From NCBI GenBank assembly GCA_026390135.1, contig JAPLGN010000054.1:1-64000 (forward strand): 64,000 nucleotides of DNA, in the 5' to 3' direction. This document shows positions 45,044 through 54,308 of this stretch, piece after piece. A model generated the notes under the pieces. That model was not told where the DNA came from. It made no database searches and saw nothing but the letters and a program-made list of their open reading frames with translations. Within the stretch, counting starts at the first letter, position 1; every line of letters starts with the position of its first letter. This DNA is from Campylobacterales bacterium. Lineage in GTDB: Bacteria; Campylobacterota; Campylobacteria; Campylobacterales; Sulfurimonadaceae. The position numbers and the translations under genes are program-made.

Positions 45044-46012
45044 CTACTTCTCTTCCCGCTTAGTGTCAATTTGACAGCATAGTTCTACCGATGCAATGCG
45101 AAAAGCAATCGAGTTTTGAAAAATAAGCGGATGGGCATATTGACACGTTACAATCCCTTCACAAGGTGAAAGCATTTTTTCGAGTTTCTTACCACTCAAT
45201 GCGTCCATGATCACCCCTATAACTTCACCTTTTTTAATGGCTGTACCGCAACGCACTTTAGAAATAAAAATTCCTGCACGTGATGCTTTAACTATTATTA
45301 TACGATTAGGATCAAGAATATTACTTTTATGTCCTTCAAAAACATGAAAATCAAGGATGTCACGTTTTGAAAGAAATCTCACGATTGCGGTATGAACTTG
45401 ATCCGTATCATTTTGATCAATGGATCCGTTTTTACCAAAAACGATCGAAAAAGCTTTCGTTTCCCACAGTTGCCAGTTATACTGAAGCATAGCCGTTTCA
45501 ACGGGTTCATGAGGACGATAATGGACAAAACCCATCCCTAAATCTTTGACACATTCTAAATCTTCATAACCGCTTTGAATAAGCTTTACATACGGAATAC
45601 ACATTCCCTGATCACGACGACCTTCTAAAATAATCCCATAATCATACCCTTTAAGCTCACCAAAAAGACGCGATGCAATTCGTTGAGTCGTTTCACCCTG
45701 CGCATATCCTGGGAACATCATATTGAGATCCGTTTTATCGAGTGGCCAATTTTTTTCTCCCATATTAAGAGCATACGCATTGACGGCAGGAATAACGAGA
45801 ATTCGCCCGCTAATCTTCCCCTCTTCTTCCTTAATACGCAAATACTCAACCAATCCGGATGCAACATAGAGCTGATTGATATGATCACCACTCATAGCAC
45901 CGACGATTGCGATAGAAGGGCCTTTGGTATTTTCTTCACCAAATAAAAAGCCTTCAATTCTTAATGGTGACCTGTTGGGGGATTCAAGGCATACTATATC
46001 AAAACGTTTCAT
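45044..46012 (-). CDS. AstE/AspA-like (M14) protein with lost zinc ligands
   Basis: A 322-residue paralogue of the next gene, in the succinylglutamate desuccinylase/aspartoacylase group of M14 metallocarboxypeptidases. The fold motifs remain (PAVNAYAL, LDKTDLNMMFPG, and a C-terminal biotinyl-like barrel), but the zinc site does not: where active members have G-x-H-G-D-E this one has AMSGDH, with Ser in place of His and His in place of Glu, and the D-I-H motif is replaced by ILEGRR. It is therefore probably non-catalytic and may act as a partner of the active paralogue. It overlaps that gene by four bases (ATGA). Confidence 0.75.
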   Translation of the reverse strand: MKRFDIVCLESPNRSPLRIEGFLFGEENTKGPSIAIVGAMSGDHINQLYVASGLVEYLRIKEEEGKISGRILVIPAVNAYALNMGEKNWPLDKTDLNMMFPGYAQGETTQRIASRLFGELKGYDYGIILEGRRDQGMCIPYVKLIQSGYEDLECVKDLGMGFVHYRPHEPVETAMLQYNWQLWETKAFSIVFGKNGSIDQNDTDQVHTAIVRFLSKRDILDFHVFEGHKSNILDPNRIIIVKASRAGIFISKVRCGTAIKKGEVIGVIMDALSGKKLEKMLSPCEGIVTCQYAHPLIFQNSIAFRIASVELCCQIDTKREEK

Positions 46013-46965
46013 TGACTATCTCCATTGGTTTTGCCAAAAATCCGTCCAAGCAAAGAACCTTCGTATACAATAGGATAAGCTCTAATCGTAAAGAGCATTC
46101 CTCCAATAGGGGCAATCACTTCATCCATTACTTCTCCACTCAATGCACTCACAATATGTCCAACAACAGAACCTTTTTCGATAACCTGACAATGTTCGAT
46201 TGCAGGGACAAACAATCCAGGGCACGCGGCATTAAGATAGGCTACTTCACCGACATGCGATTGAATTGGCATACGCACATCGAGTGGCTCAATATCCAAT
46301 ATCCCCTCATGTGCCATAAGGTTGAGCAATCCGTCAAGCAATTGGTGCCCGTACGCTTTGCCAAGACGCATCCCAACACCCATCTCAACGACCAGTGTTT
46401 TAGTACCAATCGTATTCATGGCATGCGCAAACGTAGATTCTAAAACCGTTACCGCATCATGAACCCAGACAAAATCAATATTTAGTAAATTAGCCAAGGG
46501 AACAAGTATCTCTTCTTGTGATTTTGCAATACGTACCTGAGGAATTTCACGTAAGAATACATTACTCGAATGAATATCGATTGCAAAATCGCTTCCTCTC
46601 ATAACATTTACGACTCCATCTGCAATTTGCGCAGGAAGAAAATCATTTTTACTTCCCGGAAAAATTCGATTGAGATCGACATCATAAAAAGGGATAGAAC
46701 GGGTAATACTGTCAATTCCCAACGAGTTAATTGCAGGATAAATATCGATTATACCTCGAATTTTATCGGGATTGCTACGTAGCCACTGACCTAATAAAAA
46801 ACATACATACTGCCCTTCCAACTCATCTCCATGAATACCGCTCACGATGGAAATACGTTTTATACCTTCCTCTTTTTTAGGCGCGTAACGACACCTCTGA
46901 ATTCGAAATGACTCCCCTACAGGAAGTTCTATCGTAATAACTTCTTCGATCAAACCCATACTCAT
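46009..46965 (-). CDS. AstE/AspA-like M14 zinc amidohydrolase
   Basis: A 318-residue member of the succinylglutamate desuccinylase/aspartoacylase family with a complete zinc site: H45 and E48 in SGIHGDE, H132 in AIDIHSSN, and the catalytic Glu194 in VVEMGVG. These enzymes cut amide bonds between small acids. Arginine catabolism genes are not nearby. Instead it is in an operon with a circularly permuted ATP-grasp ligase and an alpha-E protein, so a role in making or trimming an amide-linked metabolite or peptide tag is more likely (inference). Confidence 0.82.
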   Translation of the reverse strand: MSMGLIEEVITIELPVGESFRIQRCRYAPKKEEGIKRISIVSGIHGDELEGQYVCFLLGQWLRSNPDKIRGIIDIYPAINSLGIDSITRSIPFYDVDLNRIFPGSKNDFLPAQIADGVVNVMRGSDFAIDIHSSNVFLREIPQVRIAKSQEEILVPLANLLNIDFVWVHDAVTVLESTFAHAMNTIGTKTLVVEMGVGMRLGKAYGHQLLDGLLNLMAHEGILDIEPLDVRMPIQSHVGEVAYLNAACPGLFVPAIEHCQVIEKGSVVGHIVSALSGEVMDEVIAPIGGMLFTIRAYPIVYEGSLLGRIFGKTNGDSQ

Positions 46966-47669
46966 CCTTGCAATTGTGACGTTTCCACAACATAATCAAC
47001 ACATCCGTTTACTTGAATGACTCGAGAAATAACTCCATTCACAGCCTCAATCGCTTTAGGAATATCCGATGACGTAATTTTTAATGGTTGATATTGACGA
47101 TTGAGCCGTCTGGCTATTACATTCATTGACTCAAGTTCAGCATTAACAAGATCAATACCGTCATAGAGTCTTAAAATCAAATCAAATCGTTCAATCTGCT
47201 GACCTAAACGGATAAAATGATACGCCTTAGGCCGTCCCAATTCCGATGAAAAAATACCCAAAATGAGAGCAAAATCATCAATCATCTCTTCTAAAATAGT
47301 AGGACTAACAGCACTGTCTCGTCCTGCTACAATGTGATTGAAAATTTTATTAAGGGTAGAAAAGCCTCGCTCATCCAATAAATGACGTGTTTCGATTGCA
47401 TTTTCTCTCGCCCATGTGATAATCAATTCAATGCTTGCTCCATGGTCGCCATAAATCCCTTGTTTCAAAAAATCAAGGGCATTCCTATACTGAATTTCAA
47501 CACCCAAATTTGCATAGAGTTTACGGCCATCATCCACATCACGATCGATGACATAATCATAACTGTTGACGAGTTCACGTAAAAGGGTTTCAGCACGCTG
47601 AACATAGCGCCCAAACCAATAGAGTCTTTGCGCCGTATTAACCGAAATCGCTACACCATTCGTCATCAT
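46962..47669 (-). CDS. Alpha-E domain protein (DUF403)
   Basis: A 235-residue all-helical protein of the alpha-E family, with the starting AQRLYWFGRYVQRAETLLREL and the repeated helix pattern ending in LNRQYQPLK. Alpha-E proteins nearly always sit beside a circularly permuted ATP-grasp protein, as here, and are thought to work with it in an uncharacterised amide-bond forming pathway. The ATG at 47669 overlaps the preceding stop as ATGA; an ATG at 47684 is less likely. Confidence 0.88.
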   Translation of the reverse strand: MMTNGVAISVNTAQRLYWFGRYVQRAETLLRELVNSYDYVIDRDVDDGRKLYANLGVEIQYRNALDFLKQGIYGDHGASIELIITWARENAIETRHLLDERGFSTLNKIFNHIVAGRDSAVSPTILEEMIDDFALILGIFSSELGRPKAYHFIRLGQQIERFDLILRLYDGIDLVNAELESMNVIARRLNRQYQPLKITSSDIPKAIEAVNGVISRVIQVNGCVDYVVETSQLQG

Positions 47670-49036
47670 AATTCTACCACCCATGTATCTTTAAATCCGC
47701 CACCTTGAGACGAGTTAACGAGGTAATTCCCCTCTTCCATCGCATAACGGGTTAATCCTCCCATGCTCACACTTACTTCTTCTCCATAGATGACATACGC
47801 ACGTAAATCTGCTTTTCTAGGAAGAATTCCCTCTTCCAGCATACAAGGCAAATCATAAAATTCAATGACCTCTTGAGCAATAAAACGACGAGGATTTTCT
47901 AAAATCATCTCTATGATATTAGCACGTTCTTCAGGCGTCAAACGATTACCGAACAGTACTCCATAACCGCCTGCTTCCGCCACATCTTTTATAACAAGTT
48001 TATCAATATTTGCCAATACATATTCACGATCTTTTTCATAATAAGGGAGATACGTCGGTGCATTTTTAAGCAACGGTTCTTCATCCAAATAATACTTTAC
48101 CATTTGCGGAACAAAATAATAAATTCCCTTATCATCCGCAACACCGTTCCCAATACTGTTCATGATTGCAACGTTACCTGCTCGATAAACGCTTGCAAGG
48201 TTAGGAACCCCAATCAAGCTCTCTTTATCAAATTCTTCAGGATCTAAAAAATCATCATCGAGTCGACGGTATATTGCTCCGACACGTTTACGCTCGCCGT
48301 TATAAACACATAAAAACACTTCTTCGTTTTCGACTAACAAATCTTCACCAAGGGCAAGTGTTGCACCAGTGATTTTTGCCAAATAACTGTGCTCATAATA
48401 GGCAGAATTATATCGCCCTGGGGTAAGAACAACATTGAGCCCACCAGTATTGACATGATCCATTGCCGCTTTTAGCTGATCACCGTATTGTTTAATCTTA
48501 GAAATTTTCATCGATTCAAAAAATTCAGGATAGGTGTGCCTAAATGCTCGACGAATTGTAAGAGGATAACTGACACCGCTAGGGACACGCAGATTGTCTT
48601 CAAGAATAACCCATTCACCACTCACACTGTCTTTGACTAAATCAATACCACTAATGTGAGTTCGGATACCCTTAGAGGGGACTACTCCCATAAAACTAGG
48701 AAGGAAGCCAACGGCAGAATCAATGTATTCTCGAGGAACAATTCCATCTTTTACAATACGCTGCTCGCCGTAAATGTCATTTAAAAAAGCATTTAATGCT
48801 TTGACGCGCTGAATAATGCCCGCTTCAAGATGATCAAACTCTTTTTTTGGAATGATGCGGGGGATCATATCAAAAGGAAATGATCTCTCAATAAAACTAC
48901 CTTCTTTGAAAAGGTTAAAGTTAACCGCATTAGCCTCTAAAAAATCTTTAAATTCAGGGATTTTACTCTTGTCAATACTTTCAAAAATATCATAAAACTT
49001 TTGTAACTCTGGACTCACAGGCTCAATCATAAGCAC
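47666..49036 (-). CDS. Circularly permuted ATP-grasp ligase
   Basis: A 456-residue protein of the circularly permuted ATP-grasp type (COG2308 group). Characteristic segments are GIDLVKDSVSGEWVILEDNLRVPSG in parts, LTPGRYNSAYYEHSYLA, IGNGVADDKGIYYFVPQM and VIKDVAEAGGYGV. ATP-grasp enzymes form acyl-phosphate intermediates and join carboxylates to amines. It is the first gene of a four-gene overlapping operon with alpha-E and two AstE-like genes. In many bacteria the accompanying hydrolase is a transglutaminase-like protein; none is visible here. Confidence 0.9.
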   Translation of the reverse strand: MLMIEPVSPELQKFYDIFESIDKSKIPEFKDFLEANAVNFNLFKEGSFIERSFPFDMIPRIIPKKEFDHLEAGIIQRVKALNAFLNDIYGEQRIVKDGIVPREYIDSAVGFLPSFMGVVPSKGIRTHISGIDLVKDSVSGEWVILEDNLRVPSGVSYPLTIRRAFRHTYPEFFESMKISKIKQYGDQLKAAMDHVNTGGLNVVLTPGRYNSAYYEHSYLAKITGATLALGEDLLVENEEVFLCVYNGERKRVGAIYRRLDDDFLDPEEFDKESLIGVPNLASVYRAGNVAIMNSIGNGVADDKGIYYFVPQMVKYYLDEEPLLKNAPTYLPYYEKDREYVLANIDKLVIKDVAEAGGYGVLFGNRLTPEERANIIEMILENPRRFIAQEVIEFYDLPCMLEEGILPRKADLRAYVIYGEEVSVSMGGLTRYAMEEGNYLVNSSQGGGFKDTWVVEL

Positions 49037-49128
49037 CCTTTGTGAAAAGATAGGATTAGCTCTATCATATCCTAAAGTAATCTCAAGAATTGCTTAAATA
49101 TTCAGCAAAAGAATAAAATTTAAAATGA

Positions 49129-49914
49129 TTATCCGTTTTTGAGTTTTTTTAGCGCACCTTCTACATCGTCTTGACGCATGAGTGACTCACCAACCAAGAA
49201 GGCGTCAACTCCTGCCTTGCTTAAATCCTCTAATTGTCCGTGTTCATAGATACCACTTTCAGCCACAATAATTTTACCGTTAGGGATAAGGGGGATAAGA
49301 TCGTAACTCAGGTTCATATTCATATCAAATGTTTGCAAATTACGATGATTGATTCCAATAATATCCGCACCCGCATAGATTGCTTTGGTAAGTTCAGATT
49401 TATCATGAATCTCTACCAAGGCTTCCATCCCTAAATGGCGAGTGTAGTTTAGCAGCTCTTTAAGCTCGCTTTTAGACAATGCTGCCGCAATAAGCAGGAC
49501 AAAATCAGCCCCATAAACGAGCGCTTCAAGAAGCTGATATTTTGAAATAATAAAATCTTTGCGCAAGAGGGGAATACCGACATAGCGACGAATTTCGGCG
49601 AGATAATCCAAGTGTCCTTGAAAAAAATGCGGTTCCGTTAAAATCGAAATTGCATTTGCACCGCCACGCTCATACGCTTGGGCTATCGAGACAGGATCAA
49701 AATCTTCGCGAATAATTCCACGAGAAGGGCTCGCTTTTTTAACTTCTGAAATGATACGGTACGGCTCATCAGGAGTTGCCGTCAAAAAAGGACGTACATC
49801 ACGCGGGGCTCGTGCGTTAAATGCCAAAGAACGTCCCAACCACTCCATACTGAACTTCGCTTCGCGGGTCTTTAAATCTTCTTTGGTTTTTTTGATGATG
49901 TCATCGAGTATCAT
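49129..49914 (-). CDS. trpC: Indole-3-glycerol phosphate synthase TrpC
   Basis: A 261-residue TIM-barrel enzyme of tryptophan synthesis that closes the indole ring of CdRP. Motifs: [12 protein letters not shown] (substrate phosphate and catalytic Lys), [19 protein letters not shown], and [14 protein letters not shown] with [12 protein letters not shown]. The rest of the trp pathway is not adjacent. It overlaps the TPR protein gene by four bases. Confidence 0.95.
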   Translation of the reverse strand: MILDDIIKKTKEDLKTREAKFSMEWLGRSLAFNARAPRDVRPFLTATPDEPYRIISEVKKASPSRGIIREDFDPVSIAQAYERGGANAISILTEPHFFQGHLDYLAEIRRYVGIPLLRKDFIISKYQLLEALVYGADFVLLIAAALSKSELKELLNYTRHLGMEALVEIHDKSELTKAIYAGADIIGINHRNLQTFDMNMNLSYDLIPLIPNGKIIVAESGIYEHGQLEDLSKAGVDAFLVGESLMRQDDVEGALKKLKNG

Positions 49915-51185
49915 TTTTTCTCCTTAGTTTTACACGTTTCAATCGCTTTGAGATGATCATTAACCTCTTGTTCATCTGTACCAATCATCGACTCAACTTG
50001 TTTCATCAGGCGCAGTGCTTCTGAACATTCACCTTTTTTATAATATCCCCATGCGAGAGAGTCAAGGTAAAACGGTGACTCAGGCTGTGCAAGCAATGCT
50101 TTTTTGACATACACTATCCCAGCATCGACATCAATATCGTGATCGATCATCAAATAACCTAAATAATTAGCATAAAGAGGACTTTCCATCTCGCCGTTCG
50201 CTTGTTTCAGTCCATCGACTACAGCAGCTAAAAGAAGAGGATCATTTTTGTTATCGGAGGCCTCGTACGCAAAAACTGAACTCTGCGCTAAATAGAGAGG
50301 ATTTTGATCTAATTTATACATTTTTTTTGCCAATTCAGAGGCTTTATCAAATTGTTTATTTCGAACATAAAGCTCCAATAGAAGCGGATCATTAACTCCT
50401 GATTTTTCAAGCATCACATTAAGTTTAACAATATCTTGTTGATACGCGTAAATCTTAATTGCTTCTTGTGCAATCAAAGGATCAAGGGCTAAATCATACG
50501 TTTGCTCATACATCAACGCCGCATCATCAAGCGCACCGCTATCAGCATATAAACTGCCCAAGCGTTTTCCAATAATTTTGCTGTTTCCATGTGCAGCGAT
50601 ATGTTCTTTTAAAAAGGTTATCGCCTCTTTTTTTTGTTCTAAATGAGCATACATGATAAGTGCTATACGATCCGCCATCTCTTCATCATGGGTAAGATCA
50701 TAGCCTTTTTTGAGAGCGACATAAGCCCCTTGAAAATTACTCAATTTTATAAGTGCTTCTGCATTTAAAGCATAATCACCCGCAGCTTTCGTTTGCTCAC
50801 TTAGTGTCAACGATTCCTGTGCTGCTTGCGAATATTTCCCGCTTTTAAGCAATGCAACAACGGAAAAACGCTGTAAAGTTTGATCTTCAGGGCTTGCAAC
50901 CAATGCACTTTGAGTTAACCTTGTGAGCTTTTCACTATTATTGCTTTGTTCAATCATCCGCAAAGATTGATACAAATATTCTTTACGTCCAGTTTTACCA
51001 TAAAGTGTCTCAAAATAGCTCGCGGCTAAATCATGTTTTTGACGCATTTGTGCATCCAAAGCGGCCAAAACATAAGTCTCATCATTGATTTCAATGGGTG
51101 ATGGTATACTTTTTTGCTGTTTAGGCTTTATAGCACCTTCTAAACCTAATGTCATTACGAGTACGATTAAGAAAAATTTGTTCAT
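49911..51185 (-). CDS. TPR-repeat periplasmic protein
   Basis: A 424-residue protein with a signal peptide ([15 protein letters not shown]) followed by about ten tetratricopeptide-like helical repeats (for example [64 protein letters not shown] in parts). It probably serves protein-protein contact in the envelope; specific function unknown. The ATG at 51185 overlaps the preceding stop as ATGA. Confidence 0.8.
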   Translation of the reverse strand: MNKFFLIVLVMTLGLEGAIKPKQQKSIPSPIEINDETYVLAALDAQMRQKHDLAASYFETLYGKTGRKEYLYQSLRMIEQSNNSEKLTRLTQSALVASPEDQTLQRFSVVALLKSGKYSQAAQESLTLSEQTKAAGDYALNAEALIKLSNFQGAYVALKKGYDLTHDEEMADRIALIMYAHLEQKKEAITFLKEHIAAHGNSKIIGKRLGSLYADSGALDDAALMYEQTYDLALDPLIAQEAIKIYAYQQDIVKLNVMLEKSGVNDPLLLELYVRNKQFDKASELAKKMYKLDQNPLYLAQSSVFAYEASDNKNDPLLLAAVVDGLKQANGEMESPLYANYLGYLMIDHDIDVDAGIVYVKKALLAQPESPFYLDSLAWGYYKKGECSEALRLMKQVESMIGTDEQEVNDHLKAIETCKTKEKK

Positions 51186-51559
51186 CCTATTATCCCTGGA
51201 CATTCTTGCTTTAGCTCATCAATGCGGTGACGAAAATAATCCCAAAACGGAAACGTTCGGCACTGCAGCGGACGAGCTTGGTAAATACTACACCCATTTC
51301 GTGAACGATCAAAAAACACACAATCGTGAGAACCTTTCACAATGCGCTCTTGAAGAGAATATCGATACCCTTCTTTACGCAAATAATTACGCCGAAACTC
51401 CCGTTCATCCATCTCTAAAAGCTTTGCAATACCAGTGATTTCCGTTACAGAAACAAAAATATTGCCACTTTCACCCGTACAGCAGTTACCTCCGCAGGAG
51501 GAACACGCATCAGGATTAAAAGCATAACAAAACCCTTCTTGTGTCATTAAATCGGACAT
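51182..51559 (-). CDS. YkgJ-family cysteine cluster protein
   Basis: A 125-residue protein with the YkgJ/FliB zinc or iron cysteine set: CSSCGGNCC near residues 19-27, and CSIYQARPLQCRTFPFW near 90-106. Family members are suspected metal-binding or lysine-methylase-related proteins; the role is unclear. The ATG at 51559 is inside the end of the methyltransferase gene; a second ATG at 51547 overlaps its stop as TAATG and is an equally good start. Confidence 0.82.
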   Translation of the reverse strand: MSDLMTQEGFCYAFNPDACSSCGGNCCTGESGNIFVSVTEITGIAKLLEMDEREFRRNYLRKEGYRYSLQERIVKGSHDCVFFDRSRNGCSIYQARPLQCRTFPFWDYFRHRIDELKQECPGIIG

Positions 51560-52239
51560 TTGATACTGTGCACCTTTGCTCTATCATAAATTTCCTGCAC
51601 TGCAGGAGTGTAACTCTCGTCTTCTAATGTTATCAATGGAGGCAAAATATTGGTCATTGATTTACTATTTTTTTTCGCATGGATCATTACCAATGTACTA
51701 GTACGATCCAGCTTCGAATGGACGAATTGTACATTAACGACTCTTAAGCCTGCATCTTCAAAAGCACTGCATAATGAGACAAATTGTCTAGCATCATAAC
51801 AAATAGCAGTTTGCCCTTTTGGTTTCAATAGTTTCGAAATTTTACGTGCAAAAATCTCAATGGGCAAATGGATATTATAACGGGCTTGATGAAGCATTTG
51901 GTTTTCAGAACGGGCAGAACCTTCATGATAAAAAGGGGGATTGGAAACGATCCAATCAAATCCTTTTACGTCATTAAATTCGGAAAAATCTCCCTCATGC
52001 ACACTATATTCGATCTGATTAATCAGTCCATTTCGACGAGCTATCTCTACATAAGGACTTTGCTTTTCAACTCCCTCAAGTGCAACATCGCAATCACGCG
52101 CGACTAAAAGTCCAATAATTCCACACCCTACTCCGACATCGAGCATTCTACCTTTTGGTACGAGAGAAGTGATAAATCCATACAAAAGTATCGAATCGCT
52201 GTTATAACAATAGCCGCCATCAATTTGATAAAGAAGCAA
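51547..52239 (-). CDS. TrmN6-like SAM-dependent methyltransferase
   Basis: A 230-residue methyltransferase with SAM motif LDVGVGCGIIGLLVA and the N6-adenine signature WIVSNPPFYHEGSARS, as in tRNA1(Val) A37 N6-methyltransferase (TrmN6/YfiC). A tRNA target is likely but another adenine or glutamine substrate cannot be excluded. It is the first gene of an overlapping set with YkgJ, the TPR protein and trpC. Confidence 0.85.
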   Translation of the reverse strand: MLLYQIDGGYCYNSDSILLYGFITSLVPKGRMLDVGVGCGIIGLLVARDCDVALEGVEKQSPYVEIARRNGLINQIEYSVHEGDFSEFNDVKGFDWIVSNPPFYHEGSARSENQMLHQARYNIHLPIEIFARKISKLLKPKGQTAICYDARQFVSLCSAFEDAGLRVVNVQFVHSKLDRTSTLVMIHAKKNSKSMTNILPPLITLEDESYTPAVQEIYDRAKVHSIKCPI

Positions 52240-52292
52240 TTATCTCCCTTTGAGTTATAATTTAATAATTATATCGTTTACAAGGTTTACTA

Positions 52293-53012
52293 ATGATTAT
52301 CATCCCCGCCCGTCTCGCATCTACACGTTTCCCTCAAAAAGTACTCGCCGATATCGGCGGTTTGCCAATGGTAATCCGCACGGCTAAACGGGTCGAATCC
52401 ATCGACCGTGTCGTTGTTGCGTGTGATGACGAAAAAATATTAGAAATTTGTACTGCTCACGGTATCGAAGCTCGTCTCACTTCTACAACGCATAAAAGCG
52501 GAACGGATCGTATCAATGAATGCGCACAACTCCTTGACATTAGTGACGATGAGCTCATTATAAATGTCCAAGCCGATGAGCCCTTTATCGAAACCGAAGT
52601 TTTGGTTCAGCTCATCGAACGACTTAACGCCCTTAAGTCAGAAAATATTCCCTTCATTATGGCTAGTTGCTACAACGCTATCAATACCGAATCTGCAAAT
52701 GACCCGAATATGGTAAAAGTCATTACCGATGATGCCCACAATGCTATCTATTTTTCCCGTTCCCCTATCCCGTTTAACCGTAGCGGCGAAGCATCATATT
52801 TCGGACACATCGGGATTTATGGATTTACAAAAAAAAGTCTACATGATTTTTGTACCCTCGGTGAAGCACCGTTGGAAGATATCGAAAAACTCGAACAGCT
52901 CCGCGCCCTCTATCATGGTAAGAAAATTTCTATGGTGAAAGTGGCAAGCGCAGGGTTTGGGATCGATACAGTGGAAGATTTGGAACGGGCAAAAAAGATT
53001 TTTGGGATTTAA
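52293..53012 (+). CDS. kdsB: CMP-KDO synthetase KdsB
   Basis: A 239-residue cytidylyltransferase that activates KDO for lipopolysaccharide core synthesis. Motifs: IIPARLASTRFPQKVLADIGG at the start in parts, VVACDDEKI, HKSGTDRINECA, NVQADEPFI and YFSRSPIPF. Length is a little below the usual 245-250. It faces trpC-type genes divergently. Confidence 0.96.
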   Translation: MIIIPARLASTRFPQKVLADIGGLPMVIRTAKRVESIDRVVVACDDEKILEICTAHGIEARLTSTTHKSGTDRINECAQLLDISDDELIINVQADEPFIETEVLVQLIERLNALKSENIPFIMASCYNAINTESANDPNMVKVITDDAHNAIYFSRSPIPFNRSGEASYFGHIGIYGFTKKSLHDFCTLGEAPLEDIEKLEQLRALYHGKKISMVKVASAGFGIDTVEDLERAKKIFGI

Positions 53013-53029
53013 ACCCAAAAAATCTTTTT
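52991..53029. terminator. Two-way terminator between kdsB and the NifX-like gene
   Basis: AAAAAGATTTTTGGG (from about 52992) pairs with CCCAAAAAATCTTTTT (53014-53029), with one bulge. A-rich and T-rich flanks would give terminators on both strands for the converging genes. Confidence 0.75.
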
Positions 53030-53031
53030 AA

Positions 53032-53427
53032 TTATGCAAACTGTGGAGCTAATTCCATCAAAATCTTTTGAGCCTGAGCCTCTGTTCCGTTGTACTTTTT
53101 AATTTTTATTCCTAAATTACTCATACTTTTAGCCGTATTTTTACACGCCATTTTAACCACGAGATAATCACAATCATGAATTGCATCCGCCATCGTATCA
53201 TGCGCTTTAAGATGCTCAACATCATTTTCATCGTGATCGCAGGTATGACCTTCATCATGATCATGATGATCCTCTTCTCCGGCAACTTTTGGATTTGCAC
53301 GCAACCCTTCCAACTCAAAGCTTCGGAACATTCCACCTTTGAGATTAAAAACAGCAAAATAAGGAGTATGACCAGCATTCCCCGCCATTTTTAACGAATC
53401 GTCCATAACAGGTACAGCAATTTTCAT
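53032..53427 (-). CDS. NifX/NafY-like (dinitrogenase iron-molybdenum cofactor) domain protein with His-rich insert
   Basis: A 131-residue protein with the small NifX/NifB-C-terminal/NafY fold (start MKIAVPVMDDSLKMAGNAGHTPYFAVF, later DAIHDCDYLVVKMACKNTAKSM). Between residues about 51-73 is a histidine- and acid-rich stretch (EEDHHDHDEGHTCDHDENDVEH region) suited to binding metal ions. No nitrogenase genes are visible. Members outside nitrogen fixation are linked with metal-cofactor handling; a metal-binding role is likely. Confidence 0.75.
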   Translation of the reverse strand: MKIAVPVMDDSLKMAGNAGHTPYFAVFNLKGGMFRSFELEGLRANPKVAGEEDHHDHDEGHTCDHDENDVEHLKAHDTMADAIHDCDYLVVKMACKNTAKSMSNLGIKIKKYNGTEAQAQKILMELAPQFA

Positions 53428-53492
53428 AATAATTTCTCCATATATTTTTGATTATTATGCCTTATTATGCTTAAAAATCAAATAGCTTGTTA

Positions 53493-53509
53493 TGTATAAA
53501 TTCTATACA
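53493..53509. promoter_or_regulatory. Operator-like palindrome TGTATA-N5-TATACA
   Basis: A perfect six-base inverted repeat with a 5-base spacer lies in the gap between the divergent NifX-like gene and the following hypothetical gene. Just before it is a tandem TTATTATGC pair. It could be a regulator site for either gene; no regulator is suggested. Confidence 0.35.
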
Positions 53510-53591
53510 ACTAATCTTATATAACTGCTATACTGTTGCTATGTTTGAGGCGTACAATGGCTGTATATGGATACTTACTTAAGGAGATATA

Positions 53592-53933
53592 ATGTTATTA
53601 ATAGAGGCTTTTACCGATCATATACTCAACAAAAAAAGTCTTAAAGACTATGTACAATATCGTAAAACTACCACTGAACGTGGAGAATTTAATGATACTA
53701 AATTACTCCAAGCGCAAGAAAATCTTCAACGACTGAAAGATGAAGCGCCAGAGGTTTATGAAGAGATGTACAAGACACTAACTGAGATATATAAGCGTAA
53801 CCGAGGATTATCTGTGGAGTATCCTCTTGATTTTGTTCGCCAAATTTTGCGTATGTACAAAAACTCATTATCAGTGGAAGAAATTTGTGAAGAGTATAAA
53901 CGCATACTAGACCATTATCATCACGATGCTTAA
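53592..53933 (+). CDS. Conserved hypothetical helical protein
   Basis: A 113-residue, charged, mainly helical protein with no membrane span or cysteine cluster; it has one stretch of likely coiled coil (LLQAQENLQRLKDEAPEVYEEMYK in parts) and a His-rich end (DHYHHDA). I do not recognise the family. AAGGAGATATA precedes the ATG, and codon use is like that of the neighbours, so it is probably a real gene. Confidence 0.7.
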   Translation: MLLIEAFTDHILNKKSLKDYVQYRKTTTERGEFNDTKLLQAQENLQRLKDEAPEVYEEMYKTLTEIYKRNRGLSVEYPLDFVRQILRMYKNSLSVEEICEEYKRILDHYHHDA

Positions 53934-53970
53934 TTAAATAGTTTTGTGGAAATAAGGGAAAATGTAGGAA

Positions 53971-54020
53971 GAAAATTCTGCCTCGAAAGAGGCTGAAGAT
54001 CTAAATCGTAAGATTTAGAT
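53971..54020 (-). terminator. Two tandem hairpins at the end of rpsO
   Basis: ATCTAAATC-GTAA-GATTTAGAT (53999-54020) covers the rpsO stop codon, and GCCTC-GAAA-GAGGC (53980-53993) follows on the minus strand, with AATTTTC after it. The second is the likely terminator. Confidence 0.65.
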
Positions 54021-54212
54021 GTTGTCGCGGATACCAAGTTCAGCAATAAGCTTGTTGTAGCTTGCGCGATTTGTACGTTTCAAGTAACGCATCAAACGAC
54101 GACGTTGACCAACCAATTTCAAAAGACCAAGACGTGATGAATGGTCTTTTTTGAAAATTTTAAGGTGTTCAGTAAGATCACTGATACGCTTTGAAAGCAA
54201 TGCAATTTGCAC
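54015..54212 (-). CDS. rpsO: 30S ribosomal protein S15 (5' end missing or frameshifted)
   Basis: The frame encodes the conserved core and C-terminus of S15 ([23 protein letters not shown], then LIAELGIRD). Upstream in frame the S15 sequence [10 protein letters not shown] can still be read, but a stop occurs a few codons earlier and no ATG exists; the GTG at 54212 would give only 65 residues against the usual 88-90. In another frame directly upstream (54250-54267) the codons read DIIAKY, which fits the missing part of helix 1. This points to a frameshift of +1/+4 bases plus loss of the first codons, whether true mutation or assembly error. A rare start such as ATT is possible. The gene is normally single-copy. 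Confidence 0.75.
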   Translation of the reverse strand: MQIALLSKRISDLTEHLKIFKKDHSSRLGLLKLVGQRRRLMRYLKRTNRASYNKLIAELGIRDNI

Positions 54213-54308
54213 TTCACTTGAACCGGTATCGCCTTCTGTCTCTCTAATGATATTTAGCTATAATATCTTTTCTATAAAAAAAATATAATAAATTATGGGG
54301 GTATCGTG

